A stretch of DNA of 64,000 nucleotides, from assembly GCF_000428145.1 (NCBI RefSeq), contig NZ_ATZJ01000017.1:12142-76141 (forward strand). Reading direction: 5' to 3'. Origin of the DNA: Chitinilyticum litopenaei DSM 21440 (GTDB lineage: Bacteria; Pseudomonadota; Gammaproteobacteria; Burkholderiales; Chitinibacteraceae). Under the pieces are notes generated by a model. It did not search any database and was not told where the DNA came from. It saw only the letters and a list, made by a program, of their open reading frames with translations. Made by a program: the position numbers and the translations under genes. Positions 43,670 to 52,459 of the stretch are shown here, in pieces (the stretch's first letter is position 1; every line of letters starts with the position of its first letter).

Positions 43670-43680
43670 CCTTCCACCGG

Positions 43681-43732
43681 CACCGCACAGCAAAAAGCCG
43701 AAGTATTTGCTTCGGCTTTTTGCTGTGCGGTG
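43681..43732. terminator. Very long bidirectional terminator
   Basis: A perfect 23-bp stem from CACCGCACAGC to GCTGTGCGGTG with a 6-base loop and T5 within each arm. It lies between the small gene and convergent guaB and should stop both. Confidence 0.93.
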
Positions 43733-43752
43733 GTTTGTCCAGAGACTGTGGA

Positions 43753-45222
43753 TCATTCCATCCGGTAGTTCGGCGCTTCCTTGGTGATCTGCACATCGTG
43801 CACATGCGACTCGCGGATGCCGGCCGAGGTAATTTCGACAAATTCGGCCCTGGCGTGCATGTCGGCAATGGTCGCGCAGCCGAGGTAGCCCATGGAAGAG
43901 CGGATACCGCCGACCAGCTGGTGCACGATGGCGGTCATCGGGCCCTTGTAGGCAACGCGGCCTTCGATGCCTTCCGGAACCAGCTTGTCCGCATCGGCGG
44001 TCTTGTCCTGGAAGTAGCGGTCGGACGAGCCGTTGGCGCCGGCCATGGCGCCCAGCGAACCCATGCCGCGATAGCTCTTGTAGCTGCGGCCCTGGTAGAG
44101 CTCGACCTCGCCCGGCGCTTCTTCGGTGCCGGCAAAGAGGCCGCCCAGCATCACGCAATGTGCGCCGGCGGCGAGTGCCTTGGCGATGTCGCCGGAATAG
44201 CGGATGCCGCCATCGGCAATCAGCGGCACGCCGGTGTCGGCCAGAGCCTTGGCGACGTTGGCGACCGCGGTGATTTGCGGAACGCCGACGCCGGCCACGA
44301 TGCGCGTGGTGCAGATGGAGCCGGGGCCGATGCCGACCTTGACGCCGTCGGCGCCGGCATCAACCAGCGCCAGCGCGGCGGCGGCGGTGGCGATATTGCC
44401 GCCAATCACCTGCACCTGCGGGAAGTTCTTCTTGACCCAGTTCACGCGATCCAGCACGCCCTGGCTGTGGCCGTGCGCGGTGTCAACGACGATCACGTCA
44501 ACGCCGGCTTCGGCCAGCAGCTCGACGCGCTCTTCGGTACCTGCGCCCACGCCGACGGCTGCGCCGCAACGCAGGCGGCCCTGGTCGTCCTTGGCGGCAT
44601 TCGGGTGTTCGCTGGTCTTGATGATGTCCTTGACGGTAATCAGGCCCTTCAGGCGGAAGGCGTCGTCGACGACCAGCACGCGCTCGAGGCGGTTCTCGTG
44701 CATCAGGCGGCGAGCCTCGTCGATGCTGGCACCTTCGCGCACGGTGACCAGGCGTTCGCGCGGGGTCATGATGTTGGCGACCGATTCATCCAGGCGCGAT
44801 TCGAAGCGCAGGTCACGGTTGGTGACGATGCCGGCCACGGTGCCGCTGGCGTCGATCACCGGCAGGCCGGAAATCTTGTGCTGACGCGTCAGTTGCAGCA
44901 CATCGCGCACCAGCATGTTCGGCGCGATGGTGACCGGATCCTTGACGATGCCGGATTCGTAGCGCTTGACCTTGGAAACCTCGAAGGCCTGCGCCTTGGC
45001 ATTCATGTTCTTGTGCACGATGCCCATGCCGCCTTCCTGCGCGATGGCAATGGCCAGACGCGCTTCGGTGACGGTATCCATCGCGGCGGAAATCAGCGGG
45101 AGGTTGATGCGGATGTCGCGCGTCAGCTGGGTGGAAAGGTTGACGTCGCGCGGGAGAATGTTGGAATGAGCGGGGACGAGCAGGACGTCGTCGAAGGTGA
45201 GGGCTTTCTGGACAACACGCAT
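43753..45222 (-). CDS. guaB: Inosine-5'-monophosphate dehydrogenase
   Basis: GuaB oxidises IMP to XMP with NAD, the committed step to guanine nucleotides. The 489-residue protein (E. coli 488) has the barrel with the catalytic loop GIGPGSICTTRIVAGVG, two CBS domains inserted after the first barrel part (about 90-205), and the phosphate loop IADGGIRYSGDI. The ATG at 45222 gives the family start (MRVVQKALTFDDVLL) with AAGGA upstream; a much longer open frame further upstream is an artefact of antisense to dsbB. guaA is not next to it. Confidence 0.97.
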   Translation of the reverse strand: MRVVQKALTFDDVLLVPAHSNILPRDVNLSTQLTRDIRINLPLISAAMDTVTEARLAIAIAQEGGMGIVHKNMNAKAQAFEVSKVKRYESGIVKDPVTIAPNMLVRDVLQLTRQHKISGLPVIDASGTVAGIVTNRDLRFESRLDESVANIMTPRERLVTVREGASIDEARRLMHENRLERVLVVDDAFRLKGLITVKDIIKTSEHPNAAKDDQGRLRCGAAVGVGAGTEERVELLAEAGVDVIVVDTAHGHSQGVLDRVNWVKKNFPQVQVIGGNIATAAAALALVDAGADGVKVGIGPGSICTTRIVAGVGVPQITAVANVAKALADTGVPLIADGGIRYSGDIAKALAAGAHCVMLGGLFAGTEEAPGEVELYQGRSYKSYRGMGSLGAMAGANGSSDRYFQDKTADADKLVPEGIEGRVAYKGPMTAIVHQLVGGIRSSMGYLGCATIADMHARAEFVEITSAGIRESHVHDVQITKEAPNYRME

Positions 45223-45330
45223 GGAGCAGAATCCTTGGACGCAAAGCCGCATTATACAGAAACGCTCCGTTTGCGCATATAGCATATCTTTTGCCGTCTG
45301 GCCGTTGTGGGTCTTTGCCGTGCAGGCTGC

Positions 45331-45336
45331 TAGAAT
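45331..45336 (+). promoter_or_regulatory. Probable -10 element for dsbB-oxyR
   Basis: TAGAAT lies 51 bases before the dsbB start. No strong -35 was found. Confidence 0.4.
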
Positions 45337-45387
45337 CGCCGTTTGCGCCGCATTGGCGCGTGGTTTTTGTCTCGGGGAGCAATGGCA

Positions 45388-45882
45388 ATGCGGTGGCGTC
45401 TGGGGTTTCTGGCTGTGGTGCTTTTTTGTGCGGCGGCAATCGGCTTCGCCCTTTATCAGCAGTATTACGAATTCAAGGATCCGTGCCCGCTGTGCATCTT
45501 CCAGCGCATCGCCATCATTGCCTGTGGCCTGGTGGCGCTGCTGGCCGCCTTGCTGCCATTGCCACGCTGGGGTCGCTTCTGGCCTGCGCTGCTGAGTCTG
45601 GTTGCACTGGCCGGTCTGTCGATTTCCTTGCGGCAGGTGCACCTGCAGTATTTTGTCGATGCCAGCAACCTGCCAAGTTGTGGCGCCGGTCTGGGTTTTC
45701 TGTTCGAAACCCAGCCTTGGCTGCAGGTCTTCGAGTCGGTGCTGGCCGGGCATGGCGAGTGTGCAGAGCGTGACGAAGTATTGGGCTTGAGTCTGGCAAT
45801 CTGGGCCGGGCTGGGCTTTGTCGGGCTGGCTGCGTCCGGCTGGCTGATCCGCGCCTGGCAGCAAAAGGCGGTGCGCGCATGA
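45388..45882 (+). CDS. dsbB: Disulfide bond formation protein DsbB
   Basis: DsbB is an inner-membrane protein that reoxidises periplasmic DsbA and passes electrons to quinones. The 164-residue protein has four membrane segments (about 6-23, 42-56, 65-82, 133-152) and the two essential cysteine pairs: Cys33-Cys36 (PCPLC) in the first loop, and Cys98 with Cys125 in the second. The ATG at 45388 is chosen because GGGGAG lies eight bases upstream; ATG 45382 is too close to that site. Its stop overlaps the oxyR start (ATGA). Confidence 0.93.
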   Translation: MRWRLGFLAVVLFCAAAIGFALYQQYYEFKDPCPLCIFQRIAIIACGLVALLAALLPLPRWGRFWPALLSLVALAGLSISLRQVHLQYFVDASNLPSCGAGLGFLFETQPWLQVFESVLAGHGECAERDEVLGLSLAIWAGLGFVGLAASGWLIRAWQQKAVRA

Positions 45883-46817
45883 CCCTGACCGAACTGCGCT
45901 ATATCGTTGCCGTGGCGCGCGAGCGGCATTTTGGGCGCGCAGCCGCCAGTTGTTTCGTTTCCCAGCCCACCCTGTCAGTCGCGGTCAAGAAGCTCGAGGA
46001 CGAGCTGGGTGTGACGCTGTTCGAGCGTTCGGCCGGTGATGTGTCGCTCACGCCGATCGGCGAGCGCATTGTCGGGCAGGCCCAGACTGTGCTGGAAGAA
46101 GTCCAGCTCATCAAGCAGCTGGCCGAGCAGGGCAAGGATCCGCTGGCCGGCAGCCTGCGCGTCGGCATCATCTACACGATCAGCCCCTATCTCTTGCCAT
46201 ACCTGATTCCGGCCCTGCGCCTGCAGGCGCCGCAGATGCAGATGCTGCTGGAAGAGAATTACACCTCGCGTCTGGCGGAGATGCTCAAGCAGGGCGAGAT
46301 CGATGTGGCGATTCTGGCCGAGCCCTTCAGCGAGCCCGGTGTCGCCACGCAGGTTGTCTATGAGGAGCCCTTTGTGGTGGCGACGCCCAAGGGGCACCCC
46401 TGGGAGGCGCAGCAGGAAATCCATTCCGAGCAGCTGGCCGACGAGAATGTGCTGTTGCTGTCGCCCGGCAACTGCTTTCGCGATCATGTGCTGCAAACCT
46501 GTCCGGATCTGAATCGTGAAAGTCTCGGGGCTGGCGGCAGTCTGCAGCGCACGCTGCAGGGCAGTTCGCTGACCACAATCCGGCACATGGTGGCTGGCGG
46601 TGTGGGGGTGACGGTCTTGCCGGCGACCTCGGTGACCGAGGCGGATGAGCATTTGCTGGCCATCCGGCCCTTTGTGCCGCCAGTGCCGACCCGGCGCGTC
46701 ATGCTTGCCTGGCGGCGCAATTTTCCGCGTGCCGCCGCGGTTGAGGCCTTGCGGCAGGCGGTGCTGATTTCCGGCCTGCCGGAAGTGACTTTCCTGCCTG
46801 ACGAGGGCGTGCATTAA
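45879..46817 (+). CDS. oxyR: Hydrogen peroxide-sensing LysR-type regulator OxyR
   Basis: OxyR activates antioxidant genes when peroxide forms a disulfide in it. The 312-residue protein has the LysR helix-turn-helix (residues 1-60; HFGRAAASCFVSQPTLSVAVKKLE) and the effector domain. Redox cysteines Cys199 and Cys208 fall at exactly the E. coli positions (GNCFRDHVLQTC). It is translationally coupled to dsbB, another thiol-redox gene. A 49-bp repeat follows about 40 bases after the stop. Confidence 0.94.
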   Translation: MTLTELRYIVAVARERHFGRAAASCFVSQPTLSVAVKKLEDELGVTLFERSAGDVSLTPIGERIVGQAQTVLEEVQLIKQLAEQGKDPLAGSLRVGIIYTISPYLLPYLIPALRLQAPQMQMLLEENYTSRLAEMLKQGEIDVAILAEPFSEPGVATQVVYEEPFVVATPKGHPWEAQQEIHSEQLADENVLLLSPGNCFRDHVLQTCPDLNRESLGAGGSLQRTLQGSSLTTIRHMVAGGVGVTVLPATSVTEADEHLLAIRPFVPPVPTRRVMLAWRRNFPRAAAVEALRQAVLISGLPEVTFLPDEGVH

Positions 46818-46859
46818 GCCGAGCGATGCAATCGGATGGGCTTTCGTCTGATTTGCCTG

Positions 46860-46908
46860 GGGTATGCGGCTGCAGCCTTTTTGTGTGAATGGCTGTGGCT
46901 GCATACCC
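46860..46908. repeat. 49-bp intergenic repeat, copy C
   Basis: GGGTATGCGGCTGCAGCC ... GGCTGCATACCC; the best-preserved palindrome of the set, with outer arms GGGTATGC/GCATACCC. It lies between convergent oxyR and the SPOR gene. Confidence 0.85.
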
Positions 46909-46923
46909 TGGTGTTTGATTTCT

Positions 46924-47688
46924 TTACTTGCTCCGTACCACCGGCTCGATGCCCATGCTTCTGAGCTTGGCGATGGCCGTGTCGGCTTCCGCCTTGTTGC
47001 GGAAGGGGCCGATCTGTACCCGGGTTTCCAGGTAGGCCGGGATGCCGGCCTTTTGCAGTTGCGCCAGCAGTTTCTCGGCTTTTGCGGCGTGCAGGAAAAC
47101 GCCGGCCTGCACGATGTATTCACCTTTGGCTTCACCTCTTGGCTTGCCGCTGTCCGGAGGGGGGGCTGGCTGCGCGGCTTGCGCGTCAACGGACGCTGCT
47201 GGGCGTGTTGCAGTGTCGGGGGTGACCTGGGGGGCTGGTGTCGCGGCAGGCCTGCTGCCCGCTGGCCTTGCCGGGTGTTTCTCCCCGTTGCTGGCGGCAA
47301 TGGTCGGGGCGGGTTGAATGCCGCGGCTGGTCGTCAGCGGGGTGATCGTCTGCGGAGTGGTCGTGGCAGGGCTGGGAGATGGGCTGGGTGGCGCTGTCGT
47401 GCTGACCGGTGAGGCGATGCTACTGGCGGCACTGGCCTCGGGACTGGAGGCGTCCGCTGGCGTGGGGGCTGGCGTAACAAGGGGAGTGTTGCTGGGCAAG
47501 GGCGGGGCAATGCGAGGCGTGGCGACTGCGGGTTCTGCGGGCGGCACTTGCTGCTTTTCCAGCCAGAGTATGGCTGCCAGTGCGCCGCCCAGTACGATTC
47601 CGGCGATGCCCAGGCGCCACAGCAGTTGCCCGCGCAGACGCCGCTGCTCCTCCTGCTGCAGGAGTGGATCAAAGGAATCATTGCTCAT
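46924..47688 (-). CDS. SPOR-domain cell-division or envelope protein
   Basis: The 254-residue protein has a short cytoplasmic start, one membrane segment (about 24-43), a long Pro/Ala/Ser/Thr-rich periplasmic linker (50-185) and a C-terminal SPOR domain (about 187-252; YIVQAGVFLHAAKAEKLLAQL, then RVQIGPFRNKAEADTAIAKLR). SPOR domains bind denuded septal peptidoglycan, so it probably localises to the division site like DedD or FtsN. The family member cannot be named with certainty. It is divergent from ndk. Confidence 0.85.
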   Translation of the reverse strand: MSNDSFDPLLQQEEQRRLRGQLLWRLGIAGIVLGGALAAILWLEKQQVPPAEPAVATPRIAPPLPSNTPLVTPAPTPADASSPEASAASSIASPVSTTAPPSPSPSPATTTPQTITPLTTSRGIQPAPTIAASNGEKHPARPAGSRPAATPAPQVTPDTATRPAASVDAQAAQPAPPPDSGKPRGEAKGEYIVQAGVFLHAAKAEKLLAQLQKAGIPAYLETRVQIGPFRNKAEADTAIAKLRSMGIEPVVRSK

Positions 47689-47710
47689 ATGCCAGGATCG
47701 CTTGGTTTGT

Positions 47711-47716
47711 TATACT
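47711..47716 (+). promoter_or_regulatory. Probable extended -10 element for ndk
   Basis: TGTTATACT is an extended -10 (TG-N-TATACT), 190 bases before ndk. It implies a long leader with a small hairpin (AAAACGC-CA-GCGTTTT, 47768-47783). Confidence 0.4.
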
Positions 47717-47907
47717 GTAGGGCTATTTTGCCTGCGCATCGGATTGGCTCGGCTGTCGCCAAGCCTGAAAACGCCAGCGTTTTAATATAAATCTGTGTGC
47801 GTCTTAGCAGGCTCATGAGGCTAGCCCAGAATTTTGCCGCTGCCAACACTGGCTGGCGGGCTGTCGGTTTAAAACAACCCATGAAAACCAATCGGAGATA
47901 CACAAAC

Positions 47908-48336
47908 ATGGCTATTGAACGCACCATTTCCATCGTAAAGCCGGACGCTGTAGGCAAGAACGTGATCGGCAAGATTTATGATCGCTTCGAGTCCGCCGGC
48001 CTGAAGATCGTTGCCGCCAAGATGAAGCATCTGTCCCGCGCCGAAGCCGAAGGCTTTTATGCCGTTCACAAGGAGCGCCCCTTCTTCAATGACCTGGTGA
48101 ACTTCATGACCTCCGGTCCGGTGATGATCCAGGTTCTGGAAGGCGAAAATGCCATTCTGAAGAACCGCGAACTGATGGGTGCTACCGACCCGAAAAAGGC
48201 CGATGCCGGTACCATCCGTGCCGATTTCGCCGAGTCCATTGACGCCAACGCCGTACACGGTTCTGACAGCCCGGAAAACGCTGCCATCGAAATTGCCTAC
48301 TTCTTCGCCTCCAGCGAAGTGTACGCAGGCCGCTGA
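47908..48336 (+). CDS. ndk: Nucleoside diphosphate kinase
   Basis: Ndk transfers phosphate from ATP to other nucleoside diphosphates through a phospho-histidine. The 142-residue protein has normal length, catalytic His117 in NAVHGSDS, and the family opening AIERTISIVKPDAV. It heads the well-known order ndk-rlmN-(pilW)-rodZ-ispG-hisS-yfgM-bamB-der. The ATG at 47908 is the family start; earlier in-frame codons lie in the leader. rlmN follows after 16 bases. Confidence 0.96.
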   Translation: MAIERTISIVKPDAVGKNVIGKIYDRFESAGLKIVAAKMKHLSRAEAEGFYAVHKERPFFNDLVNFMTSGPVMIQVLEGENAILKNRELMGATDPKKADAGTIRADFAESIDANAVHGSDSPENAAIEIAYFFASSEVYAGR

Positions 48337-48352
48337 TCAAGGAGTGATGGCA

Positions 48353-49501
48353 ATGTCGGTCAATCTGCTTGATTACGATGCCGAAGGCATGCTGGCGCTG
48401 ATGGCCCAGTTTGGCGAGAAGCCCTTTCGTGGCAAGCAGCTGATGAAATGGGTTCACCAGCGCGGCGAGAGCGATTTCGCCGCCATGACCGATATTGCCA
48501 AGTCCTTTCGCGAGAAGCTGCAAGCCGGGGCTATGGTCACTGCCCCGGCCATGCTCGCCGAGCAGGTCGCCAGCGACGGTACGCACAAATGGCTGCTGGA
48601 TGTGGGCGTTGGCAACGGCGTCGAAACCGTATTCATCCCCGAGGATGATCGCGGCACGCTCTGTGTTTCCAGCCAGGTGGGCTGTGCTCTCGAGTGTACG
48701 TTCTGCTCGACCGCTCGCCAGGGCTTCAATCGCAATCTCAGTACGGCGGAAATCATTGGCCAGCTCTGGTGGGCCAATCAACGGCTGTCGCACGAGGCCG
48801 CACGCATCGGTTCGGCGCAGGGGGGCGTGCAGAATGCAGATGCACGCATCGTGTCGAATGTGGTGATGATGGGCATGGGCGAACCGCTGGCGAATTATGA
48901 AAATGTCGTGCGCGCGCTACGCCTGATGCTGGATGACAATGCCTATGGCCTGTCGCGCCGGCGCGTGACCCTGTCCACATCCGGGCTGGTGCCGGCCATG
49001 GATCGTCTGCGGGATGATTGCCCGGTTGCCCTGGCGGTCAGCCTGCATGCGTCCAATGATCGCCTGCGCGATGAAATCGTGCCGATCAACAAGAAATATC
49101 CGATAAAAGAGCTGCTTGCGGCATGCAACCGCTATCTCGACAAGGCGCCCCGCGACTTTGTGACCTTCGAGTACATCATGCTCGAGGGCATCAATGATCA
49201 GCCCGAGCATGCGCGGGAATTGCTCGAGATTGCCAAGCAGGTTTCCTGCAAATTCAACCTGATTCCCTTCAATCCCTTCCCCAATTCAGGCTACAACCGC
49301 TCGTCGCGGGATGCTATTCTCCGTTTCCGGGATGTGCTCGCCGAAGGTGGCCAGGTCGTGACCGTGCGTAAAACCCGCGGTGACGACATTGACGCTGCCT
49401 GTGGTCAGCTCGCCGGTCAGGTCAAGGACCGGACCCGGCGCACTGCGCGCCAGTCCCAGATCCAGACCGTGCATTTCCATAGAGGGGAGGCTGAGGATTG
49501 A
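48353..49501 (+). CDS. rlmN: Dual-specificity RNA methyltransferase RlmN
   Basis: RlmN is a radical-SAM enzyme that methylates C2 of A2503 in 23S rRNA and A37 of some tRNAs. The 382-residue protein has the cluster motif CxxxCxxC as Cys111, Cys115, Cys118 (GCALECTFC) and the MGMGEPLANYENV block. The ATG at 48353 is preferred to ATG 48347 because AAGGAG (48339-48344) then has normal spacing. It overlaps the pilW start by four bases. Confidence 0.96.
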   Translation: MSVNLLDYDAEGMLALMAQFGEKPFRGKQLMKWVHQRGESDFAAMTDIAKSFREKLQAGAMVTAPAMLAEQVASDGTHKWLLDVGVGNGVETVFIPEDDRGTLCVSSQVGCALECTFCSTARQGFNRNLSTAEIIGQLWWANQRLSHEAARIGSAQGGVQNADARIVSNVVMMGMGEPLANYENVVRALRLMLDDNAYGLSRRRVTLSTSGLVPAMDRLRDDCPVALAVSLHASNDRLRDEIVPINKKYPIKELLAACNRYLDKAPRDFVTFEYIMLEGINDQPEHARELLEIAKQVSCKFNLIPFNPFPNSGYNRSSRDAILRFRDVLAEGGQVVTVRKTRGDDIDAACGQLAGQVKDRTRRTARQSQIQTVHFHRGEAED

Positions 49502-50247
49502 TCCGCAAATTCATGCTTGTCGCGCTTGGCGCGTTGCTGTCACTGCTGGGTGCACAGGCCAATCAGGGGCAGACTGGTGAAGAGCGCTCGCGCATTCGCA
49601 CCGAACTGGCCGCCGAATATTACCGCCGCGGCCAATATCCCATCGCGATTGACGAAGCCAAGAAAGCCCTGGCAGCCGACCCGAAGAACGTGGGTGCCCA
49701 CCTGATGATTGCGCTGTCCTTTGCCGAATTGCGCGACGACGGCATGGCGGTGAACAGTTTTCAGCAGGCTTTGGGCATTGCGCCGGCCGATCCTGATGTC
49801 AATCACAATTACGGCTGGTTTCTCTGTTCGCGCAGTGACTATGCCGCTGGCCTGAAGCGGCTGGAGCAGGTCTTTCCGCAGACCACCTACCCGAGAATCG
49901 ACAATACCTACGTGGTTGCTGCCGACTGCGCGAGCAAGGCCGGCGACCCCAATGCCGCCATTGCCTATTTGCGAATGGCCCTGCAGTATCGGCCGGCCAA
50001 TGTTGCCGCACGCTTCCGTCTGGCCACGCAGCTCTTGCAGGCCGGGCAGATTCAGGAGGCGCGCAATGCCTATCTGGGCCTTACCCGCCTGGTTGAGCCT
50101 GCGCCGGCGGATTTGCTGTGGCTGGGCGTGCGCATCGAACGCAAGGCTGGCAACCGTGCCGAAGAGAAAAAGCTGTCCAGCCAGTTGCTGGCGCAGTTTC
50201 CGGACAGCAAAGAAGCAGGGCAGCTGAAAGCTGCCAACTATGACTGA
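49498..50247 (+). CDS. pilW: Type IV pilus biogenesis TPR protein PilW/PilF
   Basis: PilW/PilF is an outer-membrane-associated TPR protein needed for assembling the PilQ secretin. The 249-residue protein has an N-terminal hydrophobic segment and at least four TPR units (about 35-215; AAEYYRRGQYPIAIDEAKKAL is the first). Other members are lipoproteins, but no lipobox cysteine is present in the hydrophobic segment here (ALLSLLGAQANQG), so it may be soluble periplasmic. The TTG at 49498 overlaps the rlmN stop and has GAGGCTGAGGA upstream; ATG 49513 is an alternative. Confidence 0.85.
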   Translation: MIRKFMLVALGALLSLLGAQANQGQTGEERSRIRTELAAEYYRRGQYPIAIDEAKKALAADPKNVGAHLMIALSFAELRDDGMAVNSFQQALGIAPADPDVNHNYGWFLCSRSDYAAGLKRLEQVFPQTTYPRIDNTYVVAADCASKAGDPNAAIAYLRMALQYRPANVAARFRLATQLLQAGQIQEARNAYLGLTRLVEPAPADLLWLGVRIERKAGNRAEEKKLSSQLLAQFPDSKEAGQLKAANYD

Positions 50248-50271
50248 CAAAGCCAGACGGGAACAAGAACA

Positions 50272-51144
50272 ATGACTGATTCGATGATGGCAGGGGCGCC
50301 ATCTCCCGGGGCGGCATTACGGGTCGGCCGCGAATTGCAGGGGTGGTCGCAGGCGCAGGTGGCCGAACAGCTCAAGCTGTCGGTTCACCAGATCCAGGCG
50401 CTGGAAAGCGATGATTTCGCCGCCTTGCCGGGCAACACCTTCGTACGCGGCTTTGTCCGCAATTATGCGCGCTTGCTGAACCTGGACGCACAGGCGCTGC
50501 TGGATCAGCTCGCGGCACTGCTGCCGCCAGAGCGCAGTCAGGCTGCCTTGCCGAAGTTGCCACAGGATGAGGGGCCTTCATTTGCCTCAGGCGGAGAGGC
50601 CCCCAGATCCTTTTTGAAGGTATTTGGCGCAATGGCCGGCTTGCTGATCGGCGCCGGCATTGTGTTCTGGTACGTGCAGCAGCCGGGGGCGCCCGAAGTG
50701 GCGCTGCCGGAAGCCTCGGCGATTGAAGCCGTAGTCCTTGCCGCTTCCGAGCCGCAGGCCAGCGAGCCCGCTCTCGCTGCCGCCAGCGTGGCCTCGAATG
50801 CCAGTCTGGTCAGCAGGGCCAGTCAGGCCAGCGTCGCCAGCGAGGCCGTGATTGTCATCCCGCCGGCCAGTGCGCCTGGCGCGGTGCTGGCCAGTGTGGC
50901 TATCGGCAACAGCGACCTCAGGATTTCCACAACCTCCGAGAGCTGGGTTCAGGTGCTTGATGGTGACGGCAGCAAGCTGTATTCCGGTCTTCTGAAACCG
51001 GGCTCCGAACAGGTACTGGGCGGCAAGCTGCCTTATCAGCTCAAGGTGGGCAATGCGCCCCACACCAAAGTGGTTTTTCGTGGCAAGCCGGTGGACCTGG
51101 CTTCGTCGACCCGCGCTGAAGTGGCGACTCTGGAATTGAAATAA
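50272..51144 (+). CDS. rodZ: Cytoskeletal protein RodZ
   Basis: RodZ links the MreB cytoskeleton to the wall machinery and helps keep rod shape. The 290-residue protein has a cytoplasmic helix-turn-helix (about 14-85; GWSQAQVAEQLKLSVHQIQALE), one membrane segment (about 113-132), an Ala/Ser-rich periplasmic spacer and a C-terminal DUF4115 domain (about 210-285; SWVQVLDGDGSKLYSGLLKPG). It lies between pilW and ispG, as in related genomes. Confidence 0.92.
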   Translation: MTDSMMAGAPSPGAALRVGRELQGWSQAQVAEQLKLSVHQIQALESDDFAALPGNTFVRGFVRNYARLLNLDAQALLDQLAALLPPERSQAALPKLPQDEGPSFASGGEAPRSFLKVFGAMAGLLIGAGIVFWYVQQPGAPEVALPEASAIEAVVLAASEPQASEPALAAASVASNASLVSRASQASVASEAVIVIPPASAPGAVLASVAIGNSDLRISTTSESWVQVLDGDGSKLYSGLLKPGSEQVLGGKLPYQLKVGNAPHTKVVFRGKPVDLASSTRAEVATLELK

Positions 51145-51156
51145 GCAGCACGACAA

Positions 51157-52431
51157 ATGACTCATCCGATAACTCGTCGCAAGACCCGCCAGGTTCGCAT
51201 CGGCCATGTCTGGGTTGGTAGCGACCACCCGGTCATGGTTCAGTCCATGACCAATACCGATACCGCCGACGCCGAAGGGACGGCCCGCCAGATTTTCGAG
51301 TTGTGGCGTGCCGGCTCCGAAGTGGTGCGCATCACCGTCAATAGCCCGGAAGCTGCGGCCGCCGTGCCCGCCATCTGGGAAAAGCTGGACAACTGGGGGT
51401 GTCGCGTCCCGCTGGTGGGCGATTTTCACTTCAATGGCGATCGCCTCTTGCGCGATTATCCCGAGTGCGCCCAGGCCCTGGCCAAGTACCGCATCAATCC
51501 CGGCAATGTCGGCAAGGGGGCGAAGCGCGATGAAAAATTCGCCTATATGGTCGAGAAGGCCATCGAATACCAGAAAGCCGTCCGCATCGGTGTGAACTGG
51601 GGCTCGCTGGACCAGGCCATCGCGGCGCGCATGATGGACGAAAACAGCAAGCTGGCTCAGCCTCTGGCCGCCGAGGCGGTGATGCGCGAAGCGCTGATCG
51701 TGTCCGCGCTGGAGTCGGCCGAGCAGGCGCAGAGCTGGGGGCTGTCGCCCGACCAGATTCTGTTGTCCTGCAAGGTCTCGCACGTGCAGGATCTGATCGC
51801 GGTCTACCGTGACCTCGCGGCGCGCTGCGATTATCCGCTGCACCTGGGCTTGACCGAGGCAGGCATGGGCTCCAAGGGGATTGTGGCCTCCTCGGCGGCG
51901 CTGGGTGTGCTCTTGCAGGAAGGGATTGGTGATACCATCCGCATTTCGCTGACGCCTGAACCCGGTGGCGACCGTACCAAGGAAGTCGTCGTGGCGCAGG
52001 AGTTGCTGCAAACCATGGGCCTGCGGGCGTTTGTGCCGTTGGTGACAGCGTGCCCGGGCTGTGGCCGCACGACCTCGACCGTTTTCCAGGAGCTGGCGCA
52101 GGACATCCAGAATTTCCTGCGCGTGCAGATGCCAGTGTGGCGCAGCCAGTATCCGGGTGTCGAAGACATGAAAGTTGCCGTGATGGGCTGTGTCGTCAAC
52201 GGCCCCGGCGAATCCAAGCTGGCCGATATCGGCATTTCGCTGCCGGGTACGGGTGAAGTACCCGTCTGCCCCGTGTATATCGATGGCGAGAAGGATGTCA
52301 CGCTCAAGGGCGAGCGTGTTGCCGAAGAGTTCCAGGCCATCGTGGAAAACTATGTGAAGACGCGTTATGGCGAAGGTGGCGCCAAGCGCAAGGAAGATGC
52401 ACCGCGAGTCATTCCCATTTATGGGGTATAG
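51157..52431 (+). CDS. ispG: 4-hydroxy-3-methylbut-2-en-1-yl diphosphate synthase IspG
   Basis: IspG is the iron-sulfur enzyme of the sixth step of the MEP isoprenoid pathway. The 424-residue protein has the barrel domain (VMVQSMTNTDTADAEGTARQ near 27) and the three cluster cysteines at Cys299, Cys302 (CPGCGRT) and Cys345 (MGCVVNGPGES). The start, 13 bases after rodZ, gives the family N-terminus (RRKTRQVRIG). The stop overlaps a possible degenerate 49-bp repeat. Confidence 0.97.
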   Translation: MTHPITRRKTRQVRIGHVWVGSDHPVMVQSMTNTDTADAEGTARQIFELWRAGSEVVRITVNSPEAAAAVPAIWEKLDNWGCRVPLVGDFHFNGDRLLRDYPECAQALAKYRINPGNVGKGAKRDEKFAYMVEKAIEYQKAVRIGVNWGSLDQAIAARMMDENSKLAQPLAAEAVMREALIVSALESAEQAQSWGLSPDQILLSCKVSHVQDLIAVYRDLAARCDYPLHLGLTEAGMGSKGIVASSAALGVLLQEGIGDTIRISLTPEPGGDRTKEVVVAQELLQTMGLRAFVPLVTACPGCGRTTSTVFQELAQDIQNFLRVQMPVWRSQYPGVEDMKVAVMGCVVNGPGESKLADIGISLPGTGEVPVCPVYIDGEKDVTLKGERVAEEFQAIVENYVKTRYGEGGAKRKEDAPRVIPIYGV

Positions 52432-52459
52432 GCTCAGGACCTAATCATTTAAACGGTTT

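Noticed and set aside
45222..45864. Upstream extension of guaB into a 703-codon frame
   Set aside because: The extension is antisense to dsbB, and the known family N-terminus begins at 45222.
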